Notes: a model not told the origin generated them from the sequence alone. A DNA stretch of 64,000 nucleotides from Streptomyces brasiliensis (GCF_014647875.1 NZ_BMQA01000011.1:62001-126000), one strand, 5' to 3'. Positions 18,479 to 27,596 are shown, counted from the first letter of the stretch. Numbers and translations are program-made.

Positions 18479-20368
18479 ATGACTCAGCCGCCGAATCAGC
18501 CGCCGCCGCAGGGCGGTTTCGGAGCACCGCAGGACCAGCCGCCGCAGGGCGGAGGTTTCGGCGCCCCGCAGCCGCCGCCCGCGCAGGGAGGTTTCGGCGC
18601 GCCCCAGGGCACGCCCGGAACACCGGCCACGCCTCCGCCGCCCGCCCAGCCGCCCCAGGCCCCTCAGACACCACCGCCCCCGCCGCAGCCCGGTTACGGC
18701 CACCCGCAGCAGCCCGGCCCCTACGCCCAGCCCGGACCGTACGGCACCCCGCCCACGCCCGGACCGTACGGCACCCCGCCCACGCCCGGACCGTACGGCA
18801 CCCCGCCCACGCCCGGACCGTACGGACAGCCGCAGCAGCCGGGGCCGTACGGACAGCAGCCCGGTTACGGCTATCCGCAGCAGCCGCAGTACCCCGGCGC
18901 CCCCGGCACCCCGCCGCCCGGCGGTTCCGGCAACCCCTTCAAGGGGAAGCCAGCGCTGGTGATCGGCGCCGCGGTGGCCGCGCTGCTCGTCATCGGCGGC
19001 ACCGTGTACGCCGTCACCAGTGGCGCCGACGACGAGAAGCCGGTCGCGCGGCAGTCCGACGACCCCAAGCCCTCCGGTTCCGGCTCCGCCTCGGCCGACC
19101 CGGCCAACCCCGGTGACGGCAGCGGCAACGGCGGCGAGGATCCCGAGGACCTCAACGCGGGCCGGCAGCCCGGCGAGGCGAAGGTGCTCTGGTACAAGTC
19201 GGCACCGGACGCGCCCGGTTCCGGCGCGGACGCCCCCGGCATGTGGATCACGGGGAAGACGGCGGTGAAGGCGGCGTACAAGCAGGTCTTCGCCTACAAC
19301 GTGACCGACGGCAATCCGACCTGGTCCCCGATCGCCTTCCCGCAGAAGATCTGCGCGGTCACGCCGCAGAAGTCGGCGGACGACAAGGTCGTCGTGGCGT
19401 ACATGAGCGGCAGCAGCGACCGCGCCAAGTGCAACCAGCTCCAGCAGATCGACCTGAACACCGGCAAGAAGGGCTGGAGCGGCGAGATCGCCGACGGCGC
19501 ACTGTTCGACAGCACGGTCACCATCGAGCTGAGCGTGGCCGGCAAGACGCTGATGGTGGGGCGTTCGCAGTCGGGCACGGCGTACGACCTCGACACCGGG
19601 AAGAAGCTGTTCGACAAGAGGAAGTACGGCGCCGCCTGCTTCCCGACCGCGTTCGCGGGCGGCACGAACCGGCTGATCTCCGTGGCCTCCTGCGACGTGG
19701 GCGGCAGCAACGAGCACGACGAGATCCAGGAACTCGACCCGGCCACCGGCAAGGTGAAGTGGACCCAGCCGGTCAAGAAGGGCTGGCAGGTCGCGCGGAC
19801 GTACTCCGTCGACCCGCTCGTGGTCTATCTGACCAACCAGGACAAGAAGGCCTGGAACATCTCCACCTTCACCGCCACCGGCGGCTTCCGCTCGGAGGTC
19901 AAGGTCAACGAGAAGTTCGCCCCCCAGTGCGGCTGGGCGATCCTCGAACGCGACCTGCAGGGCTGCAAGGGCGTGGCCGTCGACGCGGGCACGCTCTATC
20001 TGCCGACCGATACGACCACCGGCGCCAACGAGATCGTCGCGATCAGTCTCGCCGACGGCAAGGAGAAGTGGCGCGTGAAGTCCCCGGCGGACGAGTCGAT
20101 GGCGCCGGTGAGGATCGAGGGCGGCAACCTCGTCGCGTACGTCAAGCCGTCGTACGACGCGGGCGGTCAGGTCGTGTCGATCCCGACGGCCGGCGCGAGC
20201 CACAAGCCGGTGAAACTGCTGCAGAACCCGCAGGGCACGGCGGAGATCGAGGACAGCTTCTTCGACGGTGCCGTCGACTGGGTCGACGGGCGCTTCTACA
20301 TCTCCTCCACCCGGCTGACCGGCAACGACGACACGAAGGAGAAGCTGATGCTTGCCTTCGGCAAGTGA
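18479..20368 (+). CDS. Pro-rich, membrane-anchored PQQ-type beta-propeller protein
   Basis: 629 residues. Residues 1-155 are low-complexity Pro/Gln/Gly/Tyr (cytoplasmic), then one membrane helix (KPALVIGAAVAALLVIGGTV, ~160-180), an acidic linker, and ~430 residues with repeated blades such as DLDTGKKLFDKRKYG, ELDPATGKVKW and SLADGKEKWRV typical of PQQ/WD40-like propellers. It is therefore a type II membrane protein with an external propeller, perhaps a protein-binding scaffold. No catalytic motif is visible. ATG with GGGGGAAGAG upstream. The next gene is a paralogue with the same layout; the pair probably arose by duplication and shares a transcript (59-base gap). Confidence 0.82.
   Translation: MTQPPNQPPPQGGFGAPQDQPPQGGGFGAPQPPPAQGGFGAPQGTPGTPATPPPPAQPPQAPQTPPPPPQPGYGHPQQPGPYAQPGPYGTPPTPGPYGTPPTPGPYGTPPTPGPYGQPQQPGPYGQQPGYGYPQQPQYPGAPGTPPPGGSGNPFKGKPALVIGAAVAALLVIGGTVYAVTSGADDEKPVARQSDDPKPSGSGSASADPANPGDGSGNGGEDPEDLNAGRQPGEAKVLWYKSAPDAPGSGADAPGMWITGKTAVKAAYKQVFAYNVTDGNPTWSPIAFPQKICAVTPQKSADDKVVVAYMSGSSDRAKCNQLQQIDLNTGKKGWSGEIADGALFDSTVTIELSVAGKTLMVGRSQSGTAYDLDTGKKLFDKRKYGAACFPTAFAGGTNRLISVASCDVGGSNEHDEIQELDPATGKVKWTQPVKKGWQVARTYSVDPLVVYLTNQDKKAWNISTFTATGGFRSEVKVNEKFAPQCGWAILERDLQGCKGVAVDAGTLYLPTDTTTGANEIVAISLADGKEKWRVKSPADESMAPVRIEGGNLVAYVKPSYDAGGQVVSIPTAGASHKPVKLLQNPQGTAEIEDSFFDGAVDWVDGRFYISSTRLTGNDDTKEKLMLAFGK
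18731..18825 (+). repeat. 27-base tandem repeat in coding sequence
   Basis: Three identical 27-base units and a partial fourth starting CCCGGACCGTACGG encode repeated G-P-Y-G-T-P-P-T-P in the cytoplasmic Pro-rich tail. Identity at the base level suggests recent expansion by slippage or unequal recombination. Confidence 0.85.
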
Positions 20369-20427
20369 GACCGCGCTCCCCTTCCCCGCCGTCACCGCCG
20401 TCCCGCGCCCTTCCGAGGTAGCCCGCC

Positions 20428-22278
20428 ATGACACAGCCGCCCCCGCCCCCCAACCAGCCACCGCAGCAGGGCGGTTTCGGCCCGCCCCAGGACCAGCCGC
20501 CCCAGCAGCCCGCGCAGGGTGGTTTCGGCGTGCCCACGCCGCCCGCCGCGCCCGCGACCCCGCCGGCCCAACCCCCTGCGGCCCCGCCGAACTTCGCCAA
20601 GTCCCCGGAGCAGGGGTACGGCTACCCGCAGCAGCCGCAGGGCGCTCCGCAGACGCCCCCGCCCCCGCCGGGGTACGGCTATCCGGCCGGCGCCCCCCAG
20701 ACGCCGCCTGGGTACGGCTACCCCGGTCAGCAGCCGAACCCGTACGCCCAGCCCGCCGCGTACGGCCAGCAGCCCGGGTACGGCTACCCGGGGCAGCCCA
20801 CCATGCCGATGCAGCCGCAGCCGGGTGCGCCCGGGGGACCGGCGAAGTCCAAGGCGCCGCTGTACATCATCGTCGCGGCGGTCGTCGCGATCGCCCTGAT
20901 CGTCGGCGGCGGGATCTGGTACGCGGGCCGGTCCGACGACGGCAAGAAGGACGACACCGCGAACTCCAGCGGCGGCACGAGCGGCAAGGACACCGAGGGC
21001 GGTGGTGGCACGTCCGGCGGCGACGAGAAGGCGCCGGCCGACACCGCCTCCAAGGTCCTCTTCCAGGTCCCGATGCCCAAGGCGGACGACCTGTTCGTCA
21101 CCTCGGGCTCGTGGCTGACCGACAAGGTGTACGCGAAGAGCGGCATCGCACAGATCGTCGGCTACGACCCCGACAAGGGCACCAAGCTGTGGACGATCCC
21201 GCTGTCCGGTCCGGTGTGCGCGGTCACCGACCACGTCACCGCGGACCACAGGACGGCGGTCGTCTTCCAGCCGAAGATGCCCAGGAAGAACTCGTCCGAG
21301 GGCTGCAGCCAGGTCGCCGCGATCGACCTCGACGCCGGCAAGGCACTGTGGACCAAGACGGTCAACTCCGGTGACTCTCCCGTCAATCTGGAGAACGTGA
21401 CGGTCGCGCAGCACACGGTCGCGGCCGGCAGCACCAGCGGCGGCGCGGCCTGGGACATCGATACCGGCAAGGTGCTGTGGCAGCCGAAGCCGGCCGACAC
21501 CTGCTACGACGCCGGGTACGGCGGCGGCGAGAAGCTGGTGGCGGTGCGCAAGTGCGGCTCGTACGGCAACCGCCAGCTGCACATCCAGACCATCGACCCG
21601 AAGTCCGGGAAGGTGATCTCCGAGTACAAGATGACTTCGGGCATCGAGTACGCCGCCATCGTGTCGACCGATCCGCTGGTCGTGGCCGCCGACGTCGGCG
21701 ACAGCGCCGGTGACGGCAGCGGCATCTCGGACTACTTCTCCATCGACAACAAGACCGGCAAGCTGCGCACCAGGATCTCCGCGCCCGGTGACGAGTTCGG
21801 CGGCCGCTGCGACGGCATCTCGAAGATCGAGTACTGCAAGGGCGTCGTCGTCGGCCCCGACAAGCTGTACGTGCCGACCGAGGAGCACGATGGCTCCGGC
21901 GACAAGGGCAAGACCAACGAGATCATCGCGTTCGACCTGGCCGGCGGCAAGCAGACCGGGCAGCGTGCTGACGCGGGCGACGGTTACATGATCTCGCCGC
22001 TGCGCATGGACGGCACCAACCTGATCGCGTACAAGCGCCCGCCGTACGACAAGGGCGGCCAGATCGTCAGCATCGACGGCGGCTCCTTCAAGGAGACCAC
22101 GTTGCTGGAGAACCCGGCCACCGAGTCGGTGCGCGACGCTGAGACCAGCATGTCGCCGGACTACGCGGAGATCCGCTACGCGCGGGGCCACCTGTACATG
22201 TCGGCGGTCTTCGCCCAGAAGTCGGTGTCCTCGTACGCCAAGCAGTATCTGGCGATCGCGTTCGGTACGAGCGGCTGA
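20428..22278 (+). CDS. Second Pro-rich, membrane-anchored PQQ-type beta-propeller protein
   Basis: 616 residues, same design as the gene before it: a Pro/Gln/Gly/Tyr tail (1-130), one membrane helix (LYIIVAAVVAIALIVGGGIW, ~145-165), a Gly/Asp/Lys-rich linker and an external propeller with blades such as DLDAGKALWTKTV, DIDTGKVLWQPKP and IDPKSGKVISEYK. Full-length similarity to its neighbour indicates duplication. The start ATG follows a GAGG at rather long spacing. A strong hairpin at 22301 ends the unit. Function not known. Confidence 0.82.
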   Translation: MTQPPPPPNQPPQQGGFGPPQDQPPQQPAQGGFGVPTPPAAPATPPAQPPAAPPNFAKSPEQGYGYPQQPQGAPQTPPPPPGYGYPAGAPQTPPGYGYPGQQPNPYAQPAAYGQQPGYGYPGQPTMPMQPQPGAPGGPAKSKAPLYIIVAAVVAIALIVGGGIWYAGRSDDGKKDDTANSSGGTSGKDTEGGGGTSGGDEKAPADTASKVLFQVPMPKADDLFVTSGSWLTDKVYAKSGIAQIVGYDPDKGTKLWTIPLSGPVCAVTDHVTADHRTAVVFQPKMPRKNSSEGCSQVAAIDLDAGKALWTKTVNSGDSPVNLENVTVAQHTVAAGSTSGGAAWDIDTGKVLWQPKPADTCYDAGYGGGEKLVAVRKCGSYGNRQLHIQTIDPKSGKVISEYKMTSGIEYAAIVSTDPLVVAADVGDSAGDGSGISDYFSIDNKTGKLRTRISAPGDEFGGRCDGISKIEYCKGVVVGPDKLYVPTEEHDGSGDKGKTNEIIAFDLAGGKQTGQRADAGDGYMISPLRMDGTNLIAYKRPPYDKGGQIVSIDGGSFKETTLLENPATESVRDAETSMSPDYAEIRYARGHLYMSAVFAQKSVSSYAKQYLAIAFGTSG

Positions 22279-22300
22279 CCGGGAACGCGCCCCGGCCCCG

Positions 22301-22330
22301 CGGCCCCGTCCCTGCTCAGGGGCGGGGCCG
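22301..22330 (+). terminator. Hairpin after the propeller gene pair
   Basis: A 13-base stem (CGGCCCCG outer, one T-G pair, CCCT/AGGG inner) with a GCTC loop lies 22 bases after the stop. Confidence 0.75.
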
Positions 22331-22539
22331 TGCGCGTACCGCTCATCACCCTCGAATGGCCGACAAGCCAGAGATTCCTCCGATCCGGGGCACTTCTCAT
22401 CAGTAGGGGCAGCGCAACGTCGAACAAGCGTGTAGCTTCCGGGGGCATGAAGGTCAGGGGTGCCGGGGGGCCCTCTGTCCATGCGTCCCCGTGGGCATCC
22501 ATAGTGGGGCATCCATCGGGGGGACTGGGGGGTTGCTCT

Positions 22540-23253
22540 GTGGGAGTGCGGCTCATGGTGGTCGACGACCACCGCTTGCTCGCCGAGGCGCTGGCCTCGG
22601 CACTCAAGTTGCGCGGGCACCGGGTACTCGCCGCGGCGGCTCCCGCCGCGGGCGCGGCGGACCTGGTCATAGCCCGCGCACCCGAGGTGTGCCTGCTGGG
22701 TACGGCGGCACCGGCCGAACCGGGTGTCTTCGACCCGGTGGTGAAGGTCAAGCGCGAGCGGCCGCAGGTCGCGGTCCTGGTACTGGGCCCGGTGCCGTCG
22801 CCGCGGGGGATCGCGGCGGCGTTCGCGGCCGGGGCGTCGGGATACGTACGGCACGACGAGCGCATCGAGGGGGTCGAGCGGGCGATCATGAAGGCCAGGG
22901 CGGGGGAGGCGGCCGTGGCGCCCCAGCTGCTGCAGGGCGCTTTCAGTGAACTGCTCAATCCTGTCGCGCAGCCCGATGACGAGGGGCAGCGGCTGCTGCA
23001 GATGCTCACGCCGCGGGAGGTGGAGGTGCTGGTGCGGGTGGCCGACGGGGAGGACACCCGGCTGATCGCGGCGGGGATGGGGATAGCGCCGTCCACTGCT
23101 CGGACGCATGTGCAGCGGGTGCTGATGAAGCTGGGGGTGGGGTCGCGACTCGAGGCTGCCGCCTTGGCCGCGCGGACGGGGCTGTTGGACCGGGCGGGGC
23201 CGTTGTCCGGCTCGGGTTCTTATCGGGAAACGGAAACGGGGCCGGAGCAGTAG
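22540..23253 (+). CDS. Orphan LuxR/NarL-type regulator with degenerate receiver
   Basis: 237 residues. The N-terminal receiver fold starts MGVRLMVVDDHRLLAEAL and keeps the acidic pair D9/D10, but the expected phosphorylated Asp is absent: the strand reads PEVCLLGTAAP with Gly54/Thr55 at that place, and the conserved Lys is Arg104 (GYVRHDE). The C-terminal LuxR HTH is intact (LTPREVEVLVRVADGEDTRL through VQRVLMKLGVGSR). It is therefore likely an atypical, phosphorylation-independent regulator. GTG at 22540 was chosen because it lies just before the receiver and after a GGGGGG run. No kinase is adjacent. Confidence 0.88.
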   Translation: MGVRLMVVDDHRLLAEALASALKLRGHRVLAAAAPAAGAADLVIARAPEVCLLGTAAPAEPGVFDPVVKVKRERPQVAVLVLGPVPSPRGIAAAFAAGASGYVRHDERIEGVERAIMKARAGEAAVAPQLLQGAFSELLNPVAQPDDEGQRLLQMLTPREVEVLVRVADGEDTRLIAAGMGIAPSTARTHVQRVLMKLGVGSRLEAAALAARTGLLDRAGPLSGSGSYRETETGPEQ

Positions 23254-23267
23254 TGCTCCGGCCCCGT
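23236..23267. terminator. Bidirectional hairpin between convergent genes
   Basis: ACGGGGCCGGAGCA and TGCTCCGGCCCCGT form a perfect 14-base stem with a 4-base loop that contains the TAG stop of the orphan regulator. It serves the regulator on the plus strand and the 108-residue membrane protein on the minus strand. Confidence 0.85.
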
Positions 23268-23314
23268 GTGGGCGCCTGGTGTCGGTGCCCGGTGCGGCCA
23301 GAGCCGGAAGCTCG

Positions 23315-23641
23315 TCACCGACCGGGCTCGTCCTCGTCCGTGGGAACCGGCGGCGGAGTCGGCCGTAGCTTCAGCCAGGCCAGGAAGAACAGGCCCAGGA
23401 GCAGCATTCCCAGGCCCGTCCACAGGTTGATGTTGACTCCCTGGGCCTTGTCGATGGCGGACTGGGAGTCGGTCAGGCCGACGATCGTGACGATGACGCC
23501 GTAGAGGACGAACAGGCCACCGATGATGCGGCGCAGGTCGAAGATGCGGGCGGCGGTCGCGGACTTCTGCTCCAGCTCGGTGACTTCCCTCTGGACGTCG
23601 TGCTCGGAGAAGGGGCTGGAGTGCCGGGGGTTCTCGGTCAT
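23315..23641 (-). CDS. Small two-helix membrane protein
   Basis: 108 residues. A charged N-terminus (SEHDVQREVTELEQKSATAA) precedes two hydrophobic helices (IIGGLFVLYGVIVTIVGL, ~39-56, and LWTGLGMLLLGLFFLAWL, ~73-90) and an acidic Pro-rich tail. It starts 29 bases after the stop of the upstream symporter gene on the same strand, so the two are probably co-transcribed; it may be an accessory protein for that transporter. No family name is recognised. Confidence 0.8.
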   Translation of the reverse strand: MTENPRHSSPFSEHDVQREVTELEQKSATAARIFDLRRIIGGLFVLYGVIVTIVGLTDSQSAIDKAQGVNINLWTGLGMLLLGLFFLAWLKLRPTPPPVPTDEDEPGR

Positions 23642-23670
23642 GGTCTCTCAAACTCCAGTCTAGATGGCCG

Positions 23671-25398
23671 TCAGAACGAGAACGGGATGTAGCAGGCGGC
23701 CGCGATGATCACAGCGCCCCAGCCCAGCAGGGCCGGCTTGCGGTACCAGGCGTCGTCGCCCTTGGCGGGCGCCTCGGCCATGCCGGGGATGGGGGTCCCC
23801 CCGGTCGAGCGAAGCCGAGACTGGGGGAGGGTGCCGTAGACGAGCCCCTGGAGTTCCTCGGTGCGCTTCGGCTTGGTGAACAGCGACACCAGGACCATGA
23901 CGACCGTGCCGGCGACGAAGCCCGCGATCGCGGAGACGAAGTTGGCGCCCTGGTCGGAGGGGATGCCGATGATGTCCTTCTTGTAGAGGACGAAGTAGTT
24001 GATCATCGCGGCCGTGGTGCCGGCCAGCAGACCCCAGAAGCCCGACTTGGCGGACGCACGCTTCCAGAACATGCCGACGATGAACACGACGAACATCGGC
24101 ACGTTGAAGAAGGAGAACAGCGTCTGCAGGTAGCTCATGATGTTCGAGAACGAGGACGCCAGGAACGCCGTGCCGATCGAGGCGAGCACGCCGACCGCCG
24201 TGATGAGGCGGCCGAACTTGACGTAGTACGCGTCCTCGCGGTCCTTGACCACGTACTTGGCCCAGATGTCCGTCGTGAACACCGTGTTGAACGACGACAC
24301 GTTGGCCGCCATGCCGGCCATGAACGCGGCGAGCAGACCCGTCACCGCGATGCCGAGCACGCCGTTGGGCAGCAGCTCCTGCATCAGGTAGGGGATCGCG
24401 TCGTTGTACTGCAGGCCCGAGGCGGCGGTGCCGAAGTTCGGCACGAGTGCGGCGGCGACCAGGCCCGGGATCATCACCAGGAAGACGATGAAGATCTTCG
24501 GGTACGCGGCGATCAGCGGGGTGCGCTGGGCGGCGGAGAGGTTCTTCGCGGACAGGGCACGCTGCACCTCGGCGAAGTTGGTCGTCCAGTAGCCGAAGGA
24601 CAGTACGAAGCCGAGGCCGAGCACGATGGTCAGCCAGTTCGCGCCCAGCGGGTTGGTGCTGCCGATGCCGGTGCCGCCCCATGCGGTGGTGAAGTCGTGG
24701 CCGTGGGTCGCGGTGAGCTTGTCGGTCAGACCGCCCCAGCCGCCGACCTTCTTCAGGCCGAGCACGGTGATCGGGATGAGGGCCGCCAGGATCACGAAGA
24801 ACTGGAGCACCTCGTTGTAGATCGCGGAGGACAGACCGCCGAGGGTGATGTACGCCAGCACGAAGAAGCCGGCGACCACGATGGCCACCCACTGCGGCCA
24901 GCCCAGCAGCGCCTCGACGACGATCGCGAGGGCGTACAGGTTCACACCGGCGATCAGGATCGCGGCAAAGGCGAACAGGATCGAACTCAGCAGGTGAGCG
25001 GCCTTGTCGAAACGCAGCAGCAGGAACTCGGGAACCGAGCGCACCTTGCTGCCGTAGTAGAAGGGCATCATCACCAGGCCGAGGAAGACCATGGCCGGGA
25101 TGGCGCCGATCCAGTACCAGTGGACGGTGTAGGCGCCGTACTGCGCGCTGTTCGCCGCCATGCCGAGGATCTCGGTGGCGGCCAGGTTCGCGGAGATGAA
25201 TGCGAGGCCGGTGATCCACGCGGGCAGGGAACGCCCGGAGAGGAAGAAGTCGAGGCTGGTCTTCACCGAGCGGCGGGCCGCGAGGCCGATGCCGAGGACC
25301 ACGACGAAGTAGATCGCCAGGATCGTGTAGTCGAGCCCGTTGGTGGGGAGCCGTAGGCCCTCCGCCAGGTAGGTGGCCGCATATGGATGGGTTTGCAT
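23671..25398 (-). CDS. Sodium:solute symporter (SLC5 family), probable galactose transporter
   Basis: 575 residues, about 14 membrane helices, LeuT fold. The conserved SLC5 segment LAFISANLAATEILGMAANS and the long DFFLSGRSLPAW are present. The sequence resembles SGLT-type sugar symporters more than acetate or proline carriers. Its gene is divergent from galT across a 177-base region, which suggests that it imports galactose for the Leloir pathway; this is inference. Near the C-terminus the residues PQSRLRSTGGTPIP are encoded by a dispersed palindromic repeat (23788-23829) inserted in frame. ATG at 25398. The downstream 108-residue gene is likely in the same operon. Confidence 0.88.
   Translation of the reverse strand: MQTHPYAATYLAEGLRLPTNGLDYTILAIYFVVVLGIGLAARRSVKTSLDFFLSGRSLPAWITGLAFISANLAATEILGMAANSAQYGAYTVHWYWIGAIPAMVFLGLVMMPFYYGSKVRSVPEFLLLRFDKAAHLLSSILFAFAAILIAGVNLYALAIVVEALLGWPQWVAIVVAGFFVLAYITLGGLSSAIYNEVLQFFVILAALIPITVLGLKKVGGWGGLTDKLTATHGHDFTTAWGGTGIGSTNPLGANWLTIVLGLGFVLSFGYWTTNFAEVQRALSAKNLSAAQRTPLIAAYPKIFIVFLVMIPGLVAAALVPNFGTAASGLQYNDAIPYLMQELLPNGVLGIAVTGLLAAFMAGMAANVSSFNTVFTTDIWAKYVVKDREDAYYVKFGRLITAVGVLASIGTAFLASSFSNIMSYLQTLFSFFNVPMFVVFIVGMFWKRASAKSGFWGLLAGTTAAMINYFVLYKKDIIGIPSDQGANFVSAIAGFVAGTVVMVLVSLFTKPKRTEELQGLVYGTLPQSRLRSTGGTPIPGMAEAPAKGDDAWYRKPALLGWGAVIIAAACYIPFSF
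23788..23829. repeat. Dispersed palindromic repeat inside the symporter gene
   Basis: A ~42-base unit with GATGGGGG, then CCGGTCGAGC, GAAGCCGAGA and CTGGGGGAG. A near copy is at 38341-38379 in an intergenic region. Outer G-rich and C-rich arms and the inner CGAGCGAAGCCGAG can form a hairpin. It is a whole number of codons in length effect, since the symporter frame continues through it. Confidence 0.7.
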
Positions 25399-25450
25399 GA
25401 GTACTCGCTTCGTTGCGCGAACTGATCCGTAGCGGAACGCACGCCTCCGC

Positions 25451-25540
25451 GTTCAGTAATTGAACATGTCCGATGGTGTTCTTTGTTTGATTGTGACTCC
25501 AGGAGGGGGTGTCGATTGTGGTCTGTTATGTTTGATTGTG
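25451..25540. promoter_or_regulatory. Operator-like repeats between symporter and galT
   Basis: The 177-base divergent region holds a dyad GTTCA-GTAAT-TGAAC (25451-25465) and a direct repeat TGTTTGATTGTG at 25484-25495 and 25529-25540, with a variant TGTCGATTGTG at 25510-25520. Repeated half-sites of this kind are typical for DeoR or LacI regulators. The galactose-induced, glucose-repressed galP1 promoter of S. lividans lies upstream of galT, so these are candidate control sites for both directions. Confidence 0.55.
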
Positions 25541-25575
25541 TTGCATCATTGGGTGCGGGCGTAGAGGAGTCCGGT

Positions 25576-26637
25576 GTGAAGAAGACCTCGACCCGACTGG
25601 CCGACGGTCGTGAGCTGATCTACTTCGATCTGCGGGACGACACCGTCCGCGACGCGGTCGACCGGCGCCCGCTGGAGGCCACGGTCACCAGCTCCGAGAT
25701 CCGCCGTGACGTGCTGCTCGGCGACTCGGTCGCGGTCGCCTCGCACCGCCAGGGCCGCACCTACCACCCGCCGGCCGACCAGTGTCCGCTGTGCCCCTCG
25801 CGGGGCGAGCGGCTGAGCGAGATCCCGGACTCGTCGTACGACGTCGTCGTCTTCGAGAACCGCTTCCCCTCGCTGTCCGGGGACTCGGGCCGCTGCGAGG
25901 TCGTCTGCTTCACCTCCGACCACGACGCGTCCTTCGCCGACCTGAGCCAGGAGCAGGCGCGTCTCGTGCTGGACGCGTGGACCGACCGGACCTCCGAGCT
26001 GTCGCATCTCCCCTCCGTCGAGCAGGTGTTCTGCTTCGAGAACCGCGGCGAGGAGATCGGCGTGACGCTTGGTCACCCGCACGGCCAGATCTACGCCTAC
26101 CCCTTCACCACCCCGCGCACCGCGCTGATGCTCCGTTCACTCGCCGCGCACAAGGAGGCGACCGGCGGGGAGAACCTGTTCGACGCCGTCCTGGAGCGTG
26201 AACTCGCCGACGAGCGGGTCGTCCTCGAGGGTGAACACTGGGCGGCCTTCGTGCCGTACGCCGCGCACTGGCCGTACGAGGTCCACCTGTACCCGAAGCG
26301 CCGCGTCCCCGATCTGCTCGCGCTCGACGAGGCGGCGCGCACAGAGTTCCCCAAGGTCTATCTGGAACTCTTGAAGCGCTTCGACCGTATTTTCGGCGAG
26401 GGTGAGCCTCCGACCCCGTACATCTCCGCCTGGCACCAGGCACCGTTCGGCGCGCTGGAGGAGTTCGACGGTGTGACGCGGGACGACTTCGCGCTTCACC
26501 TCGAGCTTTTCACCATCCGCCGCACTTCCGGCAAGCTGAAGTTCCTCGCGGGTTCCGAGTCCGGCATGAGCGTGTTCATCAACGACGTGCCGCCGGAGCG
26601 CGCGGCCGAGCGACTGCGAGAGGTAGCGAGTTCATGA
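25576..26637 (+). CDS. galT: Galactose-1-phosphate uridylyltransferase GalT
   Basis: 353 residues. Exchanges UMP between UDP-glucose and galactose-1-phosphate in the Leloir pathway. The active-site G-H-P-H-G-Q ([14 protein letters not shown]) is present, with the UMP-carrying second His. The N-terminal CPLCPS pair and ENRFPSL match metal-binding and nucleotide-contact segments. The GTG at 25576 has GAGGAG 6 bases upstream; an in-frame extension to 25483 has no ribosome site and would cross the operator repeats. First gene of galTEK; its TGA overlaps the galE ATG. Confidence 0.96.
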   Translation: MKKTSTRLADGRELIYFDLRDDTVRDAVDRRPLEATVTSSEIRRDVLLGDSVAVASHRQGRTYHPPADQCPLCPSRGERLSEIPDSSYDVVVFENRFPSLSGDSGRCEVVCFTSDHDASFADLSQEQARLVLDAWTDRTSELSHLPSVEQVFCFENRGEEIGVTLGHPHGQIYAYPFTTPRTALMLRSLAAHKEATGGENLFDAVLERELADERVVLEGEHWAAFVPYAAHWPYEVHLYPKRRVPDLLALDEAARTEFPKVYLELLKRFDRIFGEGEPPTPYISAWHQAPFGALEEFDGVTRDDFALHLELFTIRRTSGKLKFLAGSESGMSVFINDVPPERAAERLREVASS

Positions 26638-27596
26638 AGTACCTGGTGACGGGCGGGGCGGGTTACGTCGGCAGCGTGGTCGCCCAGCATCTGCTGGAGG
26701 CCGGGCACGAGGTCACGGTCCTCGACAACCTGTCCACGGGCTTCCGCGAGGGCGTGCCCTCGGGTGCCGCCTTCGTCGAGGGCGACATCCGCGACGCCGC
26801 CAAGTGGCTCGACTCCTCCTACGACGGCGTTCTGCATTTCGCGGCCTTCTCGCAGGTCGGCGAGTCGGTCGTGAAGCCCGAGAAGTACTGGGACAACAAC
26901 GTCGGCGGCACCATGGCCCTGCTCGGCGCGATGCGCGAGGCCGGCGTGCGCAAGCTCGTCTTCTCCTCCACGGCCGCCACCTACGGCGAGCCGGAGCAGG
27001 TCCCGATCCTGGAGACCGCGCCGACCAGGCCCACCAGCCCGTACGGCGCCTCAAAGCTCGCCGTCGACCACATGATCACCGGCGAGGCGGTGGCCCACGG
27101 GCTGGGCGCGGTGTCGCTGCGCTACTTCAACGTGGCGGGCGCGTACGGCGCGTACGGCGAGCGCCACGACCCCGAGTCGCACCTCATCCCCCTGGTCCTC
27201 CAGGTCGCCCAGGGCCGCCGCGACGCGATCTCGGTCTACGGCGACGACTACCCGACCCCGGACGGCACCTGCGTCCGCGACTACATCCACGTCGCGGACC
27301 TGGCCGACGCCCACCTGCTCGCGCTGACGGCCGCGCGGTCCGGCGAGCATCTGATCTGCAACCTCGGCAACGGCAACGGCTTCTCCGTGCGCCAGGTCGT
27401 CGAGACCGTGCGCCGGGTGACCGGCCACCCGATCCCCGAGGTCGTGGCCCCGCGCCGGGGCGGCGACCCGGCGGTGCTGGTGGCGTCCGCCGACGCCGCC
27501 CGCGAGAAGCTCGGCTGGAACCCGTCCCGCGCGGACCTCGCGGGGATCGTCGCGGACGCGTGGGAGTTCGCACAGAAGATCGCGAAGGAGCGGTAA
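26634..27596 (+). CDS. galE: UDP-glucose 4-epimerase GalE
   Basis: 320 residues, extended SDR fold. NAD loop [12 protein letters not shown] at the N-terminus, and the catalytic Y-x-x-x-K in [13 protein letters not shown] preceded by Ser in [11 protein letters not shown]. It interconverts UDP-galactose and UDP-glucose, feeding both galactose use and wall/exopolysaccharide precursors. ATG overlaps the galT stop (ATGA). In S. lividans a second, constitutive promoter (galP2) lies just before galE inside galT; I did not locate it by sequence. Confidence 0.96.
   Translation: MKYLVTGGAGYVGSVVAQHLLEAGHEVTVLDNLSTGFREGVPSGAAFVEGDIRDAAKWLDSSYDGVLHFAAFSQVGESVVKPEKYWDNNVGGTMALLGAMREAGVRKLVFSSTAATYGEPEQVPILETAPTRPTSPYGASKLAVDHMITGEAVAHGLGAVSLRYFNVAGAYGAYGERHDPESHLIPLVLQVAQGRRDAISVYGDDYPTPDGTCVRDYIHVADLADAHLLALTAARSGEHLICNLGNGNGFSVRQVVETVRRVTGHPIPEVVAPRRGGDPAVLVASADAAREKLGWNPSRADLAGIVADAWEFAQKIAKER

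Noticed and set aside
20392-23109. 905-codon open frame on the minus strand
   Set aside because: Antisense to the second propeller gene and the orphan regulator; residue composition is that of a shadow frame.
23671-25398. Frameshift caused by the repeat insertion in the symporter
   Set aside because: The frame stays open and the helices after the insertion (LLGWGAVIIAAACYIPFSF) are sensible, so the gene looks intact.
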